Source: Streblospio benedicti
Taxonomy: Eukaryota; Annelida; Polychaeta; Spionida; Spionidae
DNA length: 64,000 bases
NCBI GenBank assembly: GCA_019095985.1
Contig: CM032662.1
Span: 42,661,649-42,725,648, forward strand
Reading direction: 5' to 3'
Positions 10,494 to 22,366 of the stretch are shown one piece after another. Below the pieces are notes generated by a model. The model was not told the origin of the DNA. It ran no database searches and saw only the letters and a program-made list of their open reading frames with translations. Made by a program: the position numbers and the translations under genes. Position 1 is the stretch's first letter. Every line of letters begins with the position of its first letter.

Positions 10494-10715
10494 TATGCCC
10501 GCTACTGCAACGTGCCTGCCTCTGCTGTGGCGTGTGCAAATCAATCCCCCGCTCCACACTCAGTCGACACCTCACACACCACACCAGAGACACTAACGTG
10601 CGAGTCCCGCCACCACCACCAGCAGGATACATGATCCTCGACCAGCTTGCCGAGAGCCGGCGCTGCCACGTGATCCGCCCCTTCATCACGTGCTGTCCTA
10701 TTAGCACGTAACGGA
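10494..10715. other. GC-rich unique patch
   Basis: Noticeably GC-rich, with CACGTGAT, ATCACGTG and several CpGs. Minus-strand 10462-10731 is open for 89 codons, and plus-strand frames are open too, as expected for low-stop GC-rich DNA. No domain or convincing splice pair, so I do not call an exon. Confidence 0.35.
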
Positions 10716-12060
10716 ATGCTTTGTGGGGCACCTAATGGGGAGGTGGGATGGTTGTGGGTTACATGGGGGATTATAGGAGTTTATCCCTCCCCTTTTGTCT
10801 TATTTCACACCCCTCTTTGTGGCCTGTACCCCCATACCGCATCCCATAGCGCGGGTGCATGTCATAGGTCTGGGCATACTGGAATGGAGAGCTGGGTTTG
10901 CTGGGTTACATGTGGTGTTATAGATATTTAAAAAGATAAACTTTTTGTGTATTATTTTGCATGTCCTTTTACAGTCTGTTTTTTTCCATATCTCACCTAA
11001 TTCTACCACTTACGAATGCAAGTGTGAGTCAGTACGGTGGGGATATGGTGGTGGGGGTGCTGGGTTACATTTGAGGGGTTGGATTGGCAAGGCTGTTGGA
11101 GTGTGATAAGTATCACCATTATATCACAGTTGGTACAGTATTCCCAAGAAGCACGTGCCAGTCTCAAGTAGAGCCTTAACCGATTGCAGTTGACTCCTTT
11201 AGCACGATACAAGATTATCATTATCACTATTATCATCCTAAATGGCCCTATTTTTTAGATTAATGTTTATACGTTAGCCATCGCATTTCTAAAATGACTT
11301 TCCATTGTCACAATCTGCAACATACTGCTATACACCAGAAGCATATTCTAATCTGGATCATCGCAAAAATTAGATTAAATTGGACTAAGCGAGGCAAACA
11401 TGTGGCATGAACCTCCAAAGTCCAGAATCCAGTTAGTTAAACTACAGTCCAATCTTCTTCCCAATAATGCATCATGCAAGACCACACATATATCATGCAA
11501 GAGAACTAGACCACATTTCATATCGTAGTACCACTTTCGTCGCCAGGTGGCCAAACGAGTTTGCCGAAATGGTACCTACCTAGAGGTCCATGAAATACTA
11601 TTGCACAATCCTCGTACACACCGTCTGGCATTTGATTTAATCTCTTCTCACCAGATGAGAATCACAATAAGGATATCCAATGAATCCTACCCACCCCCTT
11701 TTAACACCAAACTATTTCAGTTTCAAGTTATTAATTTTTGCATAGACACCATTAATCGCACGTACGATACGCCTCAAATCCCTCCCCCCACTTCCCCCCA
11801 AAAAACCTGGATCAGCCAGAAGAGAACCATCATCAGATCCGCCATCCCAATCAAGCCGCATAAATCCGATAGGGCTGGGTTACACTGTCGGGCCCCACAC
11901 ATCACCATGATAGAGACACATCCATCTCCTTGGTTATAACCTGCCATCGTTATGCACCAAAATCTGACTTATGGCTCTTTTGTAGCAAGCCGAGGATCAG
12001 AGGTGCAAATTGTGAGTGTGATTTAAGCCTGTTTTTGCAGCATCTCAGTTTGGTGATAAA
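10716..12060. other. Non-coding; includes a D-family end
   Basis: At 11775-11820, CCTCCCCCCACTTCCCCCCA followed by AAAACCTGGATCAGCCA matches the right end of the D family. The plus-strand open frame 11547-11939 runs through it, so it is not credible as a gene. The rest shows nothing recognisable. Confidence 0.45.
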
Positions 12061-12250
12061 GTGCAATTTGTGTTGAGATTCTGGTTTATTATGGGGCCGG
12101 GGTATACGGTGTCAAGACATTCTTTATAGTAAATTTTGGGGTCTTATTTCCCCATGTCCTTCTTCTGGAGCTTGTTGCAAAAACTGCAATTTTTCAGCCT
12201 TATCCCCCATATCCAACAACCTTGATATCTCATACCCTTCTGTTTCACCT
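12060..12250 (-). repeat. E-family repeat
   Basis: Read on the minus strand: GTGTGGGGAAACAGG, GGGTATGAGATATCAAGG, GGATATGGGGGATAAGGC and CATGGGGAAATAAGACC, the GTGGG/GGGATAT vocabulary of the E repeats. Confidence 0.4.
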
Positions 12251-12261
12251 GTTTCCCCACA

Positions 12262-12440
12262 CACCTGGATAATAAGACCACTTCTAACAGTGACAAACTT
12301 TCCTAAAGAGAACACCATGTACATGCACATCTATAAAGATAGCATCCGTATTGAGACTATTTGATATTAGTGTAGAATATCCAATTAAGTCCACCTCTAT
12401 ATTGAGATATCATCTAGATAGTCTTTAAAAATATATCATC
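12262..12440 (+). mobile_element. PM1-like fragments
   Basis: CTGGATAATAAGACCACTTC, CTATAAAGATAGCATCC, then TGTAGAATATCCAATTAAG and TCCACCTCTATATTGAG. The order suggests two diverged pieces rather than one clean element. Confidence 0.5.
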
Positions 12441-13165
12441 TATCTAATATGTTGTGTTCTTCGACCAAAAGCACTGGTACCCATGATCATATATTAAGTG
12501 GTAGTTGATGAGCAAGCAAGAATAGTGACTTCTAGATCCAACATATACAGCTTATTGTGTCCGAGACAAGTTCACATGCAGTATTTGTAGTGTGTAGCAT
12601 TTTGAAAATGAAGTAACACTTCTTTAGCTTTAATTTGGTATAAAATAACCTTGGCTCGGCTACTGATGCTACTGAGTCCTAAGAAAATTTTGCTTTTTAA
12701 ATGATCTAATGGACTATTTTACCGAGCAAATTCCTGATAGTGCTGCTCATACGATAGAGACTCGCTCTATCAACTATATCAAATCTGTAGATTTAACAAT
12801 GAAAGATTAGTGATGGCGAAATAATTGAGAAAATCAACTGGGAAATCAAATAAACGTTGAGAAAACAGGATATTCGAGATAGGCAGTATAAACACACACC
12901 TAAATACATGTAGGTTGTAGGCCTACTAGAAGAAGAACCTCACATAGCACAACATTTACATCAACATTTACATTTATGGCACATTGCTTTGATCTATCCA
13001 ACTGCTTTTCAACTGCTGTCTACCACCACATAATCGTGAAACAAAAGAAATCTCTAAGCATAGAAGCCATCCACATAACAGACAAAACTGGGAAGACATG
13101 CATGCACCCCCCTCCTTTTTTAGCCCACGCCACGTGTGTCTTTGTCCAATAACTCGAGCTGACGC
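12441..13165. other. Non-coding; isolated PM2-like word
   Basis: GGATATTCGAGATAGGCAGTAT near 12870 (here split: GGATATTCGAGATAGG) hints at a PM2 remnant. Nothing else is recognised. Confidence 0.35.
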
Positions 13166-13710
13166 GAGACACTAATTGGCTGTCTAATGATGGCGGTGTG
13201 TGGCCGCACTCGGGGGGTCGTGGGGGGGAGGCAAATCCAGGGTTGCAGTCCCCCACCCCTTCCTTCACTAACATACTTCATGTTCACGCGTGGCTTTTTT
13301 CCATGTTCGCTTTTTTTTTTTTAAAATTGTGCGTACGAAACCCATGAGATCTCCCCGATCTCCCCCAAAAAAAAAAAAAAAACCCCCAAATAAAAAAAAA
13401 AAACAAAAACAAAACAAACAAAAAACATGGATCTAACTGTGGCTACAGGACATTTCCAAAGCAATGGTGCGGGTGGTGACTATATGACTGCCATGATGAG
13501 AGACGGGCTACTAACTATTGATGGTGGCGACGCTGGTTTATGACCGGTCCACGAGATGGGTGGAGAGGTTGTGGGGCACGGGGTTGGTTGTGTCAGAGCA
13601 GAGCCTTTTCTCAGAGGGGGTATGGCATTGCCAGCGTTAAGGGCATTGTCCTTTGGCTAGAAGGAGAAGAGACGGGCGGCTAATTGGCTGTCTAATTATG
13701 GTGGAGATAA
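13166..13710 (+). repeat. Short repeated motif pair
   Basis: ACTAATTGGCTGTCTAATGA with TGGCGGTG (about 13169-13197) and GCTAATTGGCTGTCTAATTA with TGGTGGAG (about 13678-13706) are near copies. A third weaker version, GGGCTACTAACTATTGATGG, lies near 13505. All sit in GC-rich, GGTGG-containing sequence. Confidence 0.55.
13309..13428. repeat. Homopolymer-rich tract
   Basis: A T12 run near 13309-13322, then CCCCCA16-type and A-rich runs at 13360-13428. Possible retroposon tails, but no body of a known family is attached. Confidence 0.6.
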
Positions 13711-13824
13711 TCTACGGACAAGACAGGAGAGCCGGGGCGGGGGATTGTGCTGGTTGTGAGAACAGCCAAGATTCTCTCATGAACTGTGAGAACCATTGTC
13801 AAGAGTGAAATATTCAAAATAGAC

Positions 13825-13944
13825 ACATATTCCAGATACCCAACTGCTAATATATATTCATGGTGTGGTTGAACGGAAAAGGATCTAACATCGAGATACC
13901 AGGAAGCTCGAGATAAGTAGGATCAACATAACAAAGTTCTACTG
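13825..13944 (-). mobile_element. PM2 right-end fragment
   Basis: ACATCGAGATACCAGG, AAGCTCGAGATAAGTAGG and a terminal GTTCTACTG followed by TA. The left portion is unclear. Confidence 0.6.
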
Positions 13945-14389
13945 TAGTCCATAAACATTGTCGACACCAAAGCCATCTATAAGAGCTGTGTGGGGCTGGG
14001 TGTGGGTGTGGGGGGATTTTACCCCTACATGTATCTAACGCCACCCATTTGGCTGGCTAAGTGTCTAGATTAAATCCAGACCGACTGTCCCCTTTAATAG
14101 ACTGGGACATTAGGCAGGGCTTATCTATCTGACACGACTCTTTAGACCTGGGGGGTTGGGGGGCTGTCTCATTAGGTGTGGGGTCAGGGCAACACAAGGA
14201 GGGTGTACAAGGTTTCAAGACAGCCTTTACCCCCCTTTTTGGTTTGAGGAGTGGGGCCGATACACGACAGGGTTTATATCAAATCCTACATCCCTCTTTT
14301 TTTGTATTATTTTCGGCATCCATTTTTTCAGGGACGGATGAGAAAATTTTATAAGAGGTTAAGGAATCCCTTACACTCCTTTATGGTTT

Positions 14390-14540
14390 TATGTCCCATA
14401 TTCCTCTTTTTCCCTCTTTTCCTACAACCCACCATTTTTCAAGGATTTCTCTACATCTCATTTCCTTTTAGGGGTCTTTTCCTACCACATCCTTCTTGTT
14501 CAGACGTTGTTTCCACATCCCATTTCCTACTATCCCCCAC
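14390..14540 (-). repeat. E-family repeat
   Basis: On the plus strand this is a CCCTTTTCCTAC / CACATCCCATTTCCTAC series; read in reverse it gives GGGATGTGGAAAC and AGGATGTGGTAGG, the E words. Open frames at 14156-14568 are due to this pyrimidine bias. Confidence 0.45.
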
Positions 14541-14568
14541 ACATCAAATGCAAAATAGCAAACGCTAA

Positions 14569-15640
14569 CTACGCACGTTTTTTAAACGTCTTGAATGCGA
14601 ACTTAACGGCTTTGCAGAGTTCAAATGATGAGTTTTTTATCACCAATTTCCTCAAATAACAGAGTGTAAGTTCGTGAAGAAGACAGAATTCCATGCACAC
14701 GCCACGTAAATACTAATAGGTTGTGAAAGTGATAAAGGTGACCTTGGAAACAGGCATGCGTGGTCTTCGGCACGTACGCACTTTAATAGCAGTTTACGAC
14801 TACATCACCCCAGTCTACTGTGCAATTAATCTATGCCACAGTCAGAATACATACTGTTACTGATGTCACTCGCCAATCAAGTCAGGGTCATTTGCATGTT
14901 TGCATTTGAATTGGAGCGTTTGAATTCTATCATACCTATGGGTTCCCCAGATCAATAGCTGGATATGTTAAAAGCTGTATATTGCTTAAAATGATTAAGT
15001 TTAGCGCACACAAAAGGAATGGGACGACCTAGCCTTTGGTTAGGTGCAGTAGCTCAATATAAGTAATAGAAACATTATCATTGTGCAAGGCAACGCATGC
15101 CATCTGGATCTAACAATCTTCCAGATTATAAATTATATATTATATCAGATTAATCTATCCTGCCATCTATGTTACTACTTATATGCGATTATGAATAGTA
15201 TAGCCTTTTACCACTATTGTAAATTGCCTGAATTGTATACTACATATGGTCTTTGTAACCACAACAAATGAATAAATACTAAACTACTCAACAATAAATA
15301 TTATCAGAAGATAATTCACATTCGTTTGTAACAAGAATTACAGCTCATACAATAACAAAATTATCAATCCATATTCACAGCATAGAATTGAATAAGTAAA
15401 AACACTCTTCATGTATTATAGTCTGAAGGGAGAACAGAGACTTTGCCGTTAATTGGCAGACGGCACAAGACCTTGTACATGTACTTTGCCAATAAGACTG
15501 GGAATGCGACATTGACTAGAACATGGCCATTAAGATCATTAGTTGTGTATCTTCATGCGTAGTTTCCATGCTCAAACAATCATGTGTTTACGCACACTAA
15601 CAGAAGCCATTAATTTATTGCTAGATGGATCAATCTTGTT
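14569..15640. other. Non-coding, nothing recognised
   Basis: AT-rich DNA with no repeat family or gene that I can name. A TATA-rich stretch at 15125-15155 is low complexity. Confidence 0.4.
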
Positions 15641-15649
15641 ATTTACATA

Positions 15650-15810
15650 CAGAGGAACTTGCAATTAAGACTACCTCTAAGAAGAGACGACCTCTATAAT
15701 AGGATCATACGCTGTGAGTGATGTACTTCTACAGTAGAACCTTCCACTGACACCACTTTTATAAAGAGACCACATCTACAATACGACCATTTCCCAGAGT
15801 CCGAAGATTT
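15650..15810 (+). mobile_element. Two PM1 left halves in tandem
   Basis: CAGAGGAACTTGCAATTAAG (15650) and CAGTAGAACCTTCCACTG (15732) each begin a left-half pattern with ACCTCTATAATAGGA / CCACTTTTATAAAGAGACC. No right terminus follows either. Confidence 0.6.
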
Positions 15811-16267
15811 CACATTTAAAAATTAATGTGAACCCACATAAATTGATCATCTCTCTATGGAGGACCCTTGAAGTAAGCCCCCTGTGTCATCTTAACGCGG
15901 GTTCCCGCGTGGTTTTCATTTTAAATCCATTTCTCAATCTAATGCCACCTGTAGATCTAGCATTCCATGCAGCAATGCTGTACATTTTGGTTTTAAAAGC
16001 TCATTTCACTCCACTGCCCTGCTTTTAAGATATGCAGTGGCAGTTTTAGACTTCCATACATTCGCAGTGCTAGTGCGTTTATAACGATGGTGTATGGGCC
16101 GGAAGCTTACTCCATACAAACGAGCTCTTTAGTCCGGCTTTTGGGCGTGTACTACCAATTGGAGCAACTTTATGGTGACCGAAGTCTGGCCCAAATTACT
16201 CCAAGAACATGCAAGATAAATCAGGGGTACGGTTCAAACTCAGCAAGCTCTTAGTCTGCTTCATACC
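15811..16267. other. Non-coding, nothing recognised
   Basis: ACGGTTCAAACTC at about 16231 resembles a B box, but no A box or stems fit around it. Confidence 0.35.
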
Positions 16268-16434
16268 TGAGTAGAACCTTGCTATTTCGACATCGCTTGT
16301 CTCGAATATTCTCATAACTCAAACTTTATTTCCCTTTCCATTCGCCAAGATTGTGGAGACGTGTGAGTTGGTTTTCTCGAATTTTCGGCTATCTCGAACA
16401 TTTGAGGTAATCTCTACGCAGTACGTTTCAACTG
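16268..16434 (+). mobile_element. PM2 miniature element
   Basis: GAGTAGAACCTTGCTATTTC, TTGTCTCGAATATTC, GGTTTTCTCGAATTTTCGG, CTATCTCGAACATTTGAGG and an end GTTTCAACTG. Confidence 0.7.
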
Positions 16435-17105
16435 CATTTCGGACAAACACTGGCTTTAAGTTCAATGCTATGTGGGCGATATTGGGAGTATGTGGATGGA
16501 TTGAAAATTGTTTGGTAACCTATGTAAAGGTATAATAAAGAAACTCATTATTTCCAATATTAAAATGTTTGAGAGTGTAGCCAAAGTCGAGACCACCAAC
16601 AAATATTTGGTCATAGAAGGAAACTGAAACTTACATAAGGATAACAGATAAAGGCATTCGGTTTAGTGATGCCTCTAAGTGACTACGGCCAGACATATCA
16701 TCCACTAGTATACATATATATCTCTATTTCAAAAAAGATTACCTACATTACACCCACTTACTTTTACCCTCCCACTTAGTAAGCACATTGTAATAGCGTC
16801 TTCCAGTGTGGAATCACCACACAACAAGCACTCAAGGCTTTATGGTCTAATCTGTGGATATACGCCGCCCTAATGCAACAATAAATGGCTCATAAATACA
16901 ATAAAGTCTCGCAAGAACTCTTCTGGAAACGGGTAATTGCGAGATTCCTCGATTTCTCTTCTTGTTTGCAAAGCCTCGCTGAGACATTGTTGTTTTCCGT
17001 CTTCCTACAATTAGCTAACGTGTCTATGGCGTGAGTGTTTTTGTAGTGTTAAAGTCTACAGCAATCCTATTTCCCAGCATTCCACATCCAGATTAAGGAA
17101 TGCTA
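16435..17105. other. Non-coding, nothing recognised
   Basis: No gene, structured repeat or promoter that I can support. Confidence 0.4.
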
Positions 17106-17295
17106 CAGTACAACCTCTAAAGTAAGAACACTATTAAGAGTGTCCTGTCCTGGTTTGAATTATACACATTTGGTCTTTTATTGAAAGAAAGTGGACACAC
17201 AGAATGTGTGTTTATACAGGCTTTAGACAAAGACAAATGGCCTCATTACATAGGTGGTCTCTCTATAGGGATGATCCTAATAGAATGTTCTACTG
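17106..17295. mobile_element. PM1 miniature element, full length but diverged
   Basis: Bounded by TA at 17104-17105 and 17296-17297. Ends are CAGTACAACCTC and GAATGTTCTACTG. The interior has TTTGGTCTTTTATTG and AGGTGGTCTCTCTATAGGG. About 190 bp. Two overlapping open frames at 17181-17404 fall across it. Confidence 0.7.
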
Positions 17296-17433
17296 TACTA
17301 GAATGTGTAAATGCTACCTATGTTCAGGTTCTATTCATTGGGAGGTCTTGGGAATTCGGAACTTAAATCAACCAAGTGAAATAACAATTCATCCTGCATC
17401 ATGATTGTACCATCAACTGCCCTCCTCAAATTA

Positions 17434-17601
17434 CAATACGACTTCGTTAGCTCGAACTTGTTTTTCTCGAATTTTCTCTTCACTCGAAGTTACTTTCATT
17501 TTCCTCCAACAACATTATGGACATATGCTATCTCGAATTTCGGCTTTTCGAACATTCATTGTAATTCCAACAGATTCGAGATAGCAGGTTTATATTTCAA
17601 C
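17434..17601 (+). mobile_element. PM2 miniature element
   Basis: CAATACGACTTCGTTAGCTC, TTTTTCTCGAATTTTC, GCTATCTCGAATTTCGG and ATTCGAGATAGCAGG, in the same order as at 24918. Confidence 0.7.
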
Positions 17602-17977
17602 AGTGACAATGTATCCTATGCTTATCGAATCGTTCAAGCATTGCTCAAAACAAGGATAGTGTAATAAACTCAATGCAAAGGTGGCCTGTAACTGTGGTTT
17701 CAGTGTATGTCATCAGCACCAATCATATATATTCAAGCAATGCTGTGGGTGAAGGCTAAAGGCATTAGGGGTCTGATGACAGTTATCACGGTCATATACA
17801 TGCAGAATGCTGATTGCTCATGGCTTTCTGACACTGTATAATAAACTAGGTTATGGAATCATTATTATTATAGCTCATTTAAAATAGAAAATGTATATCA
17901 GCGGTCAAATGACAGTTATCACAGCTATTTTGATTGGTATGATCTCATTAGACAATGTCATGACATTCGTAAACTGT

Positions 17978-18078
17978 GACGTAGAACTTCTCTAGTGGAC
18001 CACCCAAGGGACTAATTGCAGGTGGTCTCAATAGAGAAATGGTCACTTTATGAAGTGTCCTTGTCTCTCTATCAAGAG
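17978..18078. mobile_element. PM1 fragment
   Basis: GTAGAACTTCTCTAGTGGAC, CAGGTGGTCTCAATAGAG and CTTGTCTCTCTATCAAGAG. Confidence 0.55.
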
Positions 18079-20440
18079 GGGGACTATAAGGGGTTAAGAA
18101 ATCCCACAGACATTTTTAGTGTGGTCTAATATACTGGCACCGTAAGTAACGTCGCATTCCAGTCTCTTTACATAGGTGATCTTTATCGTAGGTTCTATCC
18201 AAAAATCCAAACCAAATACTGACCGCCGAGCACTCATCAATTTGAGCAACTCAACTGGGTCCATTGAGATGTGTTCCAATGGAGATATGATAGTGCCCCC
18301 GGCGTGACACATCACACCAAGGCGGGCCACAAGGACAGCCTCGGTGTGAAGGTCTCGCTTGGCACTGAGAACAGGGCCCTACGTGGGTGAAAAGGGACAC
18401 TGTGGTTTTATTGAGCCACTTTAAGCTGTAAATTGTATTGTATTTTATCCATTTCATTGTATTACATTGTATTGTATTGAGAATGGTATTTATATGACCC
18501 TACCTATGCATGCATGTACCCTTCATTTCCCACATGGTTGTCATGATAATGTCAGCACGGATGAGTTGTGTCACATCATCTGTGCTGTATGCAGGCAACG
18601 CACCTGAACATGCAACATTTTGGCAGGGTGTTTACAAAAATGGGGAATGGAAAAGGCACCGATATTTTGCACCTCTAATGACCACAATGAGTAACATTGC
18701 CAACTTACAACTGGCTTAGTATATTTGTTTGTTGATCAGAGAACCACTCATGTTACGTATCATATTAGTGGTAAAGAAACTTTCTGAAAACAACTTGCGT
18801 ATAAAACTGAAAAGGATTTCAAAGCACACAAAGTGTTTTATGGACATTATTTTGCAAACCCCTGTAGGTGTGTATGAAGAACATATTATTTTGACACCCC
18901 CTGTAGGTGCAGGAAGAAGCCGCATTAGCGTCCGTATTGGCTGTCACGCCTCCTGCTGCCGCCTTTCCCGTGTATCAGGATTGTCACTGGCTCATTCATT
19001 GTTAACATGTGACCTTCACACAATTACTGGGAAATGTACGCTCATGGACGTGTACAGGATGACGCTACATTATTACAAGTATCTTACAATACAGGGTGAA
19101 GCTAAATTATTGACACAATCTTGCAATACAGAGTGCAGCTACCTTGTTAAGACTGCCATATCATACAAATAGAAGGTACATTCTTAAAACTATCTTACAA
19201 TAGAGGGGAAGTTGTCTAACAGGTATTGGGATGATAGATATTAGTGGCATTAATGTCAACTTTGAATTGTCATGGTACGCTTCATCACAATTCAGTTGGA
19301 AATGCCCCTTTACGGATATATACTTGGGAAATATATTGATAAAAGATCTTGCAATTAATGAGGTATAGATTATTGTTATTTATAACATACATTATGTTTT
19401 ATTTACAATATAACTTATATCTAATTTGTTATTAATTGTATTATTTTTGGACAGGGCATTTGTTAACTAATTACTCTGTCAACATGAATCATACTCACTT
19501 TCTTAAGCTCTATCCCAATATCCTATCATGTAGTCAATTGCCGAATAGAAAACATGTGGTATTTATTTTACATATTTCTATTGCTCCAAGTTCGTCATGT
19601 TCGTATCCATAAAGGTTGATTTGAATGTGAAATCTTGCCTAATCACTTCTAATCAAATGTTAACCATGCATGATATTTGTGTTGTTTCATAACTTCAATA
19701 TGAGCCCTAAAATAACCCTAAAAATACATTGTTTCAAAATTTCTCATTACATGGCAGACATCTGATCTTCAATTGAAACTATCCAATTAATCTTTTTCAA
19801 AATTTAATTTGCGTTTCTTTGAATATGCTGTAACAATATTTTCCCACTGTCCTTAATTAATTAAGTAGTCCTATCCTTAAAGAAAATTCTTAACAGCAAA
19901 TGATTAGTGCAACCTTCAAATAACAATTGCTAACAATAATTCCCCGTTAAAATGATTGCTGTCTTGTTATCTACTCTTGTGTTCAAGAACCAATTGCCAT
20001 CCAAATGTTATTTTAAACCACCCCAGTTACACATATGTCAATGCTTAATAAAAGCCCTGTTAACATGTACAAGTAGACACTAACAGTAACCATCACAATA
20101 CTCATAAGTATCCTTGGCCATATCTCAAGCTCAACAGTAACAATAACACACATAAGTATCACGTGCCAAATATCTGTGGAGTGAGTTCAGTGGAGCATCA
20201 CTATGCGTTAACACTCCGAATGTAATAAAAAGCAACAGTTAGAACAGAGCTTGTTCAGGAACATGGTTTTTCTTAGTATACAAAGTTTTTAAAAGTTCTT
20301 TTTCATGTATCACATTCTTTCATCATTATCAGAAAATGTCTAATGTGTAGTCATGAACCAATCAAAATGCAGGGTTTGTTACATACCAATGGCCACGTGG
20401 TAATTAAACTCGTTCTGGATTCAAGATGGCCACTGTGTGA
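18079..20440. other. Long non-coding stretch
   Basis: The GC-richer interval 18290-18400 has a plus-strand frame containing TKAGHKDSLGVKVSLGTE, with no recognised family or splice pair. The 147-codon plus frame at 18729-19172 is not recognised. Three copies of an ATCTTACAATACAGGG-like word lie at about 19080, 19122 and 19190. The rest (19200-20440) is AT-rich and featureless. Confidence 0.4.
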
Positions 20441-20740
20441 GATAAGCCCTTATGGAAAGAATATCCGGTGTCATATCATATCCAACACCAATATTGATGA
20501 TAACTTAACGCTTACAGTTACGTATATCCGGCTCTATTTATGATAAAAGCGAAAGAGACTTCATTACAGCATCACTTGGTGTCGATACTCAGTTTCTGAT
20601 GAAAACAGACGTAAAATAGTATCCGGTGTCATATGAAATCCAACATTAACAACAATGATAATAACTTGAGGCTTACAGTTAAGTATCTAAGGCTCAATGT
20701 GTGATGGGAAATAGAGTGTTCATTGAGGCAGCACGTGTCT
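20440..20740 (+). repeat. Two-copy tandem repeat, 158-bp unit
   Basis: TATCCGGTGTCATAT at 20462 and again at 20620. The following sequences also align: AACACCAATATTGATGATAA with ACATTAACAACAATGATAAT, then CTTACAGTTACGTATATCCG with CTTACAGTTAAGTATCTAAG. Confidence 0.65.
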
Positions 20741-20830
20741 CTCAGTCCACAGCCTCACATACTGAGCACTCACTCGCTCACTGTGGCTGTGGTGGCGCCT
20801 GCTCAGCTCACGGCGGCGTCGGTGTGGTGA
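20741..20830 (+). other. GC/CpG-rich islet with donor-like end
   Basis: CACGGCGGCGTCGGTGTG ends at 20826 directly before GTGAGT, a good splice-donor match. It could be a short non-coding first exon of an unseen gene, or chance. No ATG-led coding sequence and no nearby TATA that I trust. Confidence 0.25.
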
Positions 20831-21239
20831 GTAGACTGTTACTCATGTAGGTGGGGGCGGGGGCGGGGTGTAAGGAAGGGAAGACGGGGTGTTTTTTTAC
20901 AGTGGTCAAGTGATATATGTTGTATTGTTAGGTCATAATGTACGCATGCCAAAAACATACATGGGTCATGCAATTCAGTTTTTGTGACAAAGTTGCAACT
21001 TGTATGTATATGTAATAAAACGGAATATAGTATAAGGTTACAGAGGCACGTGTACATGTTACAATTAGTAGACCTATGGACTAGATGATCTGAATATAAG
21101 CTCTGTATGAATAAATTTAAATATGGCTCTTTGCATAATTGAATTGGAAAACCGCATAGCCCCCGGCTAAAATGTTACTTGGTGCTACGAAAATCGCATG
21201 CTAAGTGTGGACATTTCTCATAATAGAATTCAACTTCTA

Positions 21240-21800
21240 TTTATTTTGTAACAGCAAATTTCAAGGGTCATAACTATTCATAAATGTGTGATAATTGGTT
21301 TAATTTTCATCAAGAACTCTAATTCTCAGCAATTTTACTACATTATATGTGTGAGACTTCATCCATATATAAAGTTACATTTCACCGATGGTTGTTGTCA
21401 TGCAGAAGACAACAGCCATTATTCATAGTCACATTTCACGTGCACATTGTATGAACAATCTGTGCTGAAAGCCTTATCAAAAACCCTGGCCCCAATATTC
21501 ATCTAAAAATAGACCACCACCACCACCAGTAGGACTCTAATCTCCAGCAATTTCACTACATTATTTGTGTGAGACCTCATCCATAAACAAAGTTACATTT
21601 CACTGATGGTTGTATGACAGCTATAGTTACAGTTATAGTTACATTTCATGTGCACAGTGTATGAAAAAATATGTGCGGAAAGCCGTCTCCAAAACTCTAA
21701 CCTCAACATTCATCTAAAAATAGGCAGCCACCACCAGCAGAACTCTAATTCCCTGCAATTTCACTACATTATATGTGTGGGACTTCATCCATTCGCGTCC
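21240..21800 (+). repeat. Tandem repeat, about 213-bp unit
   Basis: ACTCTAATTCTCAGCAATTT (21316), ACTCTAATCTCCAGCAATTT (21534) and ACTCTAATTCCCTGCAATTT (21742) head three units; spacing is 218 and 208 bp. Each continues TACATTAT(A/T)TGTGTG and AC(T/C)TCATCCAT; the first two also share AAAGTTACATTTCAC and ATTCATCTAAAAATAG plus a CCACCACCA run. Confidence 0.75.
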
Positions 21801-22360
21801 CCTCGCACAAAGCACGGTCCTTGCGGACCGGGTGATGAATTCTGTGTCAGACCCAACAAGCAGGAAAGCGGGGCACTAAATCACCAACCAGTAATCAAAT
21901 GTCGTATGGGTGTTGGGGGTATTTTAACCAATAAACACTCACCAAATTAATCACTTGTGTTTTTGTGCCTCCTCGAAAAAACGTTCTCTTTTCATGGAAT
22001 TAAGTTTTGGAGGTCTTTGCTTTTCAGGGGTAGGTTTTGGGGTGTTTGGCATTCATGTCTTGAATGTTTCTAATATAGAATGGATGAATTTCCCTGGATC
22101 CACGAGGTGCTTCCATTGTACAAGGGAACACGTTATTTAATACATGCAGTGATATTAAGACACATACAGTTTCTTCCACTTAAAAAGTTACGTTTGCCAT
22201 CATTTTGACACACCCTGTTTTCTGAGAAAAATAACAATTTAAGACAACCCCTCCTCTGCGGAGAAATATATTTTTTCCCTCTGTTTGGGAAGTAAGCTTA
22301 GAAACACATTTTGTGCACAAAATACCCACTTATTTGTGGTGCTGAGAAAACAAACCCCTT
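21801..22360. other. Non-coding, nothing recognised
   Basis: A GGTCCTTGCGGACC mini-palindrome at about 21818. No gene is supported. Confidence 0.35.
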
Positions 22361-22366
22361 CATTTC

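Noticed and set aside
16225-16240. B-box-like ACGGTTCAAACTC
   Set aside because: No A box at the right distance and no tRNA-like stems.
18729-19172. 147-codon plus-strand frame
   Set aside because: No domain, no splice context, and the 3' part contains a short ATCTTACAATA-type tandem repeat.
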